A program made the position numbers and the translations under genes. 64,000 nt of DNA from assembly GCA_013396655.1 (NCBI GenBank), contig WBMV01000444.1, forward strand, positions 1 to 64,000, read 5' to 3'. A model generated the notes under the pieces. That model did no database searches and was not told the DNA's origin. It saw nothing but the letters and a program-made list of their open reading frames with translations. Below are positions 61,517-64,000 of the stretch, piece by piece. How positions within the stretch are numbered: the stretch's first letter is position 1; every line of letters begins with the position of its first letter. The stretch is from Campylorhamphus procurvoides (Eukaryota > Chordata > Aves > Passeriformes > Dendrocolaptidae).

Positions 61517-62204
61517 TCCACTGGCCCAAATCCTCTTCTTGCCCTGCTTTGGTTGTGCCAAAGTCTCTGCAGAAGAGTCAGGGTTGTTCCAACACGGAAC
61601 ACAATTCCCCTTTCAAGCCAAAAAATGAGCCATTATTTATGGCCTTCTAATTTGGAAGCACATTTTATAAATGTGTCATAAATGAGCAATTAGGATAAGA
61701 GTAAAATGGGGTAGAATTTTGGGAGCAGACAAAGCTGGAGGTTAATTATTATAAATTTCACCCAAGGAGATACTAAAAAAGGAGGAGAAAAGGAGTCCTA
61801 GGAAGGGAAACAGCCTGAGAGAAACATCCCTGGTGGGACCAAAACATGATGAACAATCAGAGCCCATCAGTCATCTTTGGATTCTACAGATAATATCAAA
61901 AAATCTGAGTGTCACAGGGTTATTATTCAGTGATTTATGATAAGAGACAATAGAATTGAAGGCCAGGATCCAAAATGTCTCTGTGTTTAACGGGTTTGCT
62001 CATCGTTTGTCCTCTGATTTAACGAGAGCTCGTTAAAAGCTGCTCCTTTCCGAGATCTTCTTGTGTTTTGTTTTCCCTTTGGTATCCATGGGGAGGTTTC
62101 CATGCTGGGAATTGGGCACAGTGACCTCCAGGAATTAAACATCTGATAGGGAATAAATAAACACATAAACCATCTCCCTCGGGACAACCCAGGGATGCCA
62201 AAAT
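61517..62204. other. Intergenic spacer
   Basis: AT-rich in 61640-61780. No repeat or exon recognised. Confidence 0.4.
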
Positions 62205-62436
62205 ATCCAGAGGGCAGGGCTGGATGGGATTTTGGGAAGGAATTGGTGGCTGGGAGGGTGGGCAGGGACTGGGATGGATTTCCCAGAGAAGCTGTGGCTG
62301 CCCCTGGATCCCTGGGAGTGTCCAAGGCCAGGTTGGAGCACCCTGGGCTGGTGGGAGGTGTCCCTGCTTGGAACTGGCTGACCTTGAAGTTCTCTTCCAA
62401 TCCAACAGAATCCCAGGATTCTGTAATTCCATAATT
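62205..62436 (+). mobile_element. CR1 LINE 3'-end fragment
   Basis: GGGCAGGGCTGGATGGGATT, CCCAGAGAAGCTGTGGCTGC, GGTGGGAGGTGTCCCTGC, ending AGGATTCTGTAATTCCATAA. Confidence 0.94.
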
Positions 62437-62679
62437 CTTTCTTTGCTGCAGAAATGAGTTCCTGGTGCCTCAAATCCATGACCTGAGGGTTTTGTTCCAG
62501 TCCTATCTGGACCAAACACAACCACCCCTCCTGTGGTGTGGAGCTTCAGGATTAGTGATTAATTAGGATTAATGAACCCTTCAGAGCCTCACCAGGGATA
62601 ATTCCAGCTGGAGAAGATCCATGGAAATTGTCAGGTCCCATTGTCAGGTCCCACCTCCCCACCCAGGGAAGAATCAGTT
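62437..62679. other. Spacer before the right-edge satellite
   Basis: Unique sequence with a short internal duplication (TTGTCAGGTCCCA at about 62628 and 62640). Confidence 0.4.
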
Positions 62680-62815
62680 TAAGATCAGATGGTTGAACTT
62701 GGGCTAATTAAGTTTTAATATTCCCAAAGATGGAGATTCCCAAAGATCTCCTGGTTCATCTTCCACTGTCAGACTGACCTTGGGATGGATTATGGATTTC
62801 CCAGAATCTAAAGGG
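62680..62815. repeat. Copy 1 of a duplicated leader to the 21-bp array
   Basis: GAACTTGGGCTAATTAAG, ATTCCCAAAGATGGAGATTC and CCCAGAATCTAAAGGGTTAC recur in the same order at 63718-63853, about 1038 bp further on, with roughly a dozen differences. Confidence 0.92.
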
Positions 62816-63335
62816 TTACAAACAGGATATCCCGGCATAAAAACAGGTTATCCCGGGATACAAACAGGATATCCCGGCATAAAAACAGGATATCCCGGGA
62901 TATAAACAGGATATCCCGGGATACAAACAGGTTATCCCGGGATACAAACAGGATATCCCGGGATACAAACAGGTTATCCCGGGATACAAACAGGATATCC
63001 CGGGATACAAACAGGTTATCCCGGGATACAAACAGGATATCCCGGGATACAAACAGGATATCCTGGGTTACAAACAGGATATCCCGGGATACAAACAGGA
63101 TTTCTCAGGATACAAACAGGATATCCCGGGATACAAACAGGATATCTCAGGATACAAACAGGATATCCCAGGATATAAATGGGATATCTCGGGATACAAA
63201 CAGGATATCCTGGGTTACAAACAGGATATCCCGGGATAAAAACGGGATATCCCGGGTTACAAACAGGATATCCCAGGTTACAAACAGGATATCCCGGGAT
63301 ACAAACAGGATATCCCGGGATACAAACAGGATCTC
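62816..63335. repeat. 21-bp palindromic minisatellite
   Basis: About 24 units of GGATATCCCGGGATACAAACA. Variants have ATAAAAACA, GGTTATCCC, ATCCTGGGTTAC or ATCTCAGGATAC. Most units carry the self-complementary ATCCCGGGAT, which extends to ATATCCCGGGATAT where a T follows. Seven-codon units leave frames open on both strands. Confidence 0.97.
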
Positions 63336-63717
63336 AGTCAGGGTCTCCTCCGTTCTGGCGGCCCCGCGAACCCCGCTGAGTCCCCGCAGCTCGGGTACTC
63401 CTTATCGCGCCCCCCCTCTGGATCTTTATTATCGTGGCGAGTTCGAACCCAAACTTTATTTAAAGCCCAGTATTTTAACAATCAAACAATGGGGTAACAC
63501 ACCCAGAGGAGCGCTAGCAGGCTTGGGAATTAACCTAATTACCGCTTAATTGTCCGGTCGTTCACACGCTGGTATCTTCTCCCCTTATCTCTATCAGCCC
63601 GTTCAATTAGTGCTGTCAACTAATTAACTGCCAACCAAACTCTCCCTAATGAACGGTCATTTCGCTTTCTGTTGTTCCTTTTTAGTGAACAAACACTCCC
63701 TTTACCCAGAACAAAGA
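63336..63717 (-). mobile_element. Possible LTR-like segment between two satellite arrays
   Basis: This 380-bp stretch differs from its surroundings. On the minus strand it reads as AT-rich DNA with a TATA-like TTTAAATAAA and two AATAAA signals (CTTTAAATAAAGTT near 63450-63463 and CGATAATAAAGATC near 63423-63436), followed by a CpG-rich tail (63345-63415). That order resembles U3-R-U5 of a retroviral LTR. I could not find clear TG..CA ends or a target-site duplication, so this is tentative. It may simply be the unique part of a 1-kb satellite unit. Confidence 0.3.
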
Positions 63718-63845
63718 GCAGGTGGCTGAACTTGGGCTAATTAAGTGTTAATATTCCCAAAGATGGAGATTCCCAAAGATCTCTTGGCCCAAATTCCACG
63801 GTCAGACCGACCTTAAAATGGATTATTGATTGCCCAGAATCTAAA
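63718..63845. repeat. Copy 2 of the duplicated leader
   Basis: Matches 62680-62815 in order and spacing, but with TAAGTGTTAATATTCCC for TAAGTTTTAATATTCCC and a CTTGGCCCAAATTCC variant. Confidence 0.92.
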
Positions 63846-64000
63846 GGGTTACAAACAGGATATCCTGGGATATAAACGGGATATCCTGGGATACAAACAG
63901 GATATCCCGGGATATAAACGGGATATCCTGGGATACAAACAGGATATCCCGGGATATAAACGGGATATCCTGGGATATAAACAGGATATCCCGGGATATA
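63846..64000. repeat. 21-bp palindromic minisatellite, second array, runs off the window
   Basis: Same unit as 62816-63335. Here most units alternate ATCCTGGGATA and ATCCCGGGATA and use TATAAACGG, so the two arrays have drifted into different variant mixes. The end lies beyond 64000. Confidence 0.96.

Noticed and set aside
62816..63335. CRISPR array
   Set aside because: The units are contiguous 21-bp repeats without unique spacers, in a vertebrate genome.
63427..63447. tRNA-like B box (GAGTTCGAACCC)
   Set aside because: There is no A box at the right distance and no cloverleaf; GTTCGAAC is a self-complementary word that can occur by chance.

Overview
The window looks like nuclear DNA of a bird, most likely a passerine. 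This rests on dozens of short 3' fragments of avian CR1 retrotransposons (recognised by their shared 3' block and 8-bp terminal repeats such as GATTCTAT), many GC-rich minisatellites, and a vertebrate multi-exon gene with GT-AG introns. There is no bacterial operon structure, plasmid, phage or CRISPR.

The only gene I can support is MYL3, the ventricular/slow-muscle essential myosin light chain, on the + strand. All six coding exons are readable: 10920-11045, 19529-19556, 24476-24625, 25064-25237, 26187-26264 and 27140-27168. They encode 194 residues, and a 3'UTR-only last exon starts at 27744. Every junction is GT-AG and the reading frame is intact. Five diagnostic positions match MYL3 rather than MYL4. 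The coding part spans about 16 kb because the introns hold CR1 fragments and tandem repeats.

Layout. 1-10430: upstream flank with CR1 pieces and several tandem arrays (37, 48, about 115 and 33 bp units), the 33-bp array ending about 400 bp before the putative start of transcription. 10690-10920: proximal promoter with two CArG-like boxes, an inverted CCAAT box and TATA-like motifs. 10920-28030: MYL3. 28030-64000: no recognisable gene. It is a mosaic of CR1 fragments, apparently single-copy DNA and large tandem arrays: 25-bp A-rich, 51/52-bp with higher-order structure, GGAAA, 18-bp, 30-bp, AAGAC/AAGAT, 27-bp with CRE-like cores, an 8-bp CR1-tail expansion, 20-bp, and a 21-bp palindromic array. 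The last sits in a roughly 1.04-kb duplicated unit that runs off the right edge.

Three N-runs (11676-11776, 35487-35815, 47354-48274) and seven isolated Ns mark assembly breaks, most in or beside tandem repeats. Long open frames over the arrays come from the repeats themselves and are not annotated as genes. I did not find a convincing new biological system. The most interesting parts are the tandem-repeat architecture around a cardiac gene, the right-edge satellite with an LTR-like core, and a few regulatory motif clusters.
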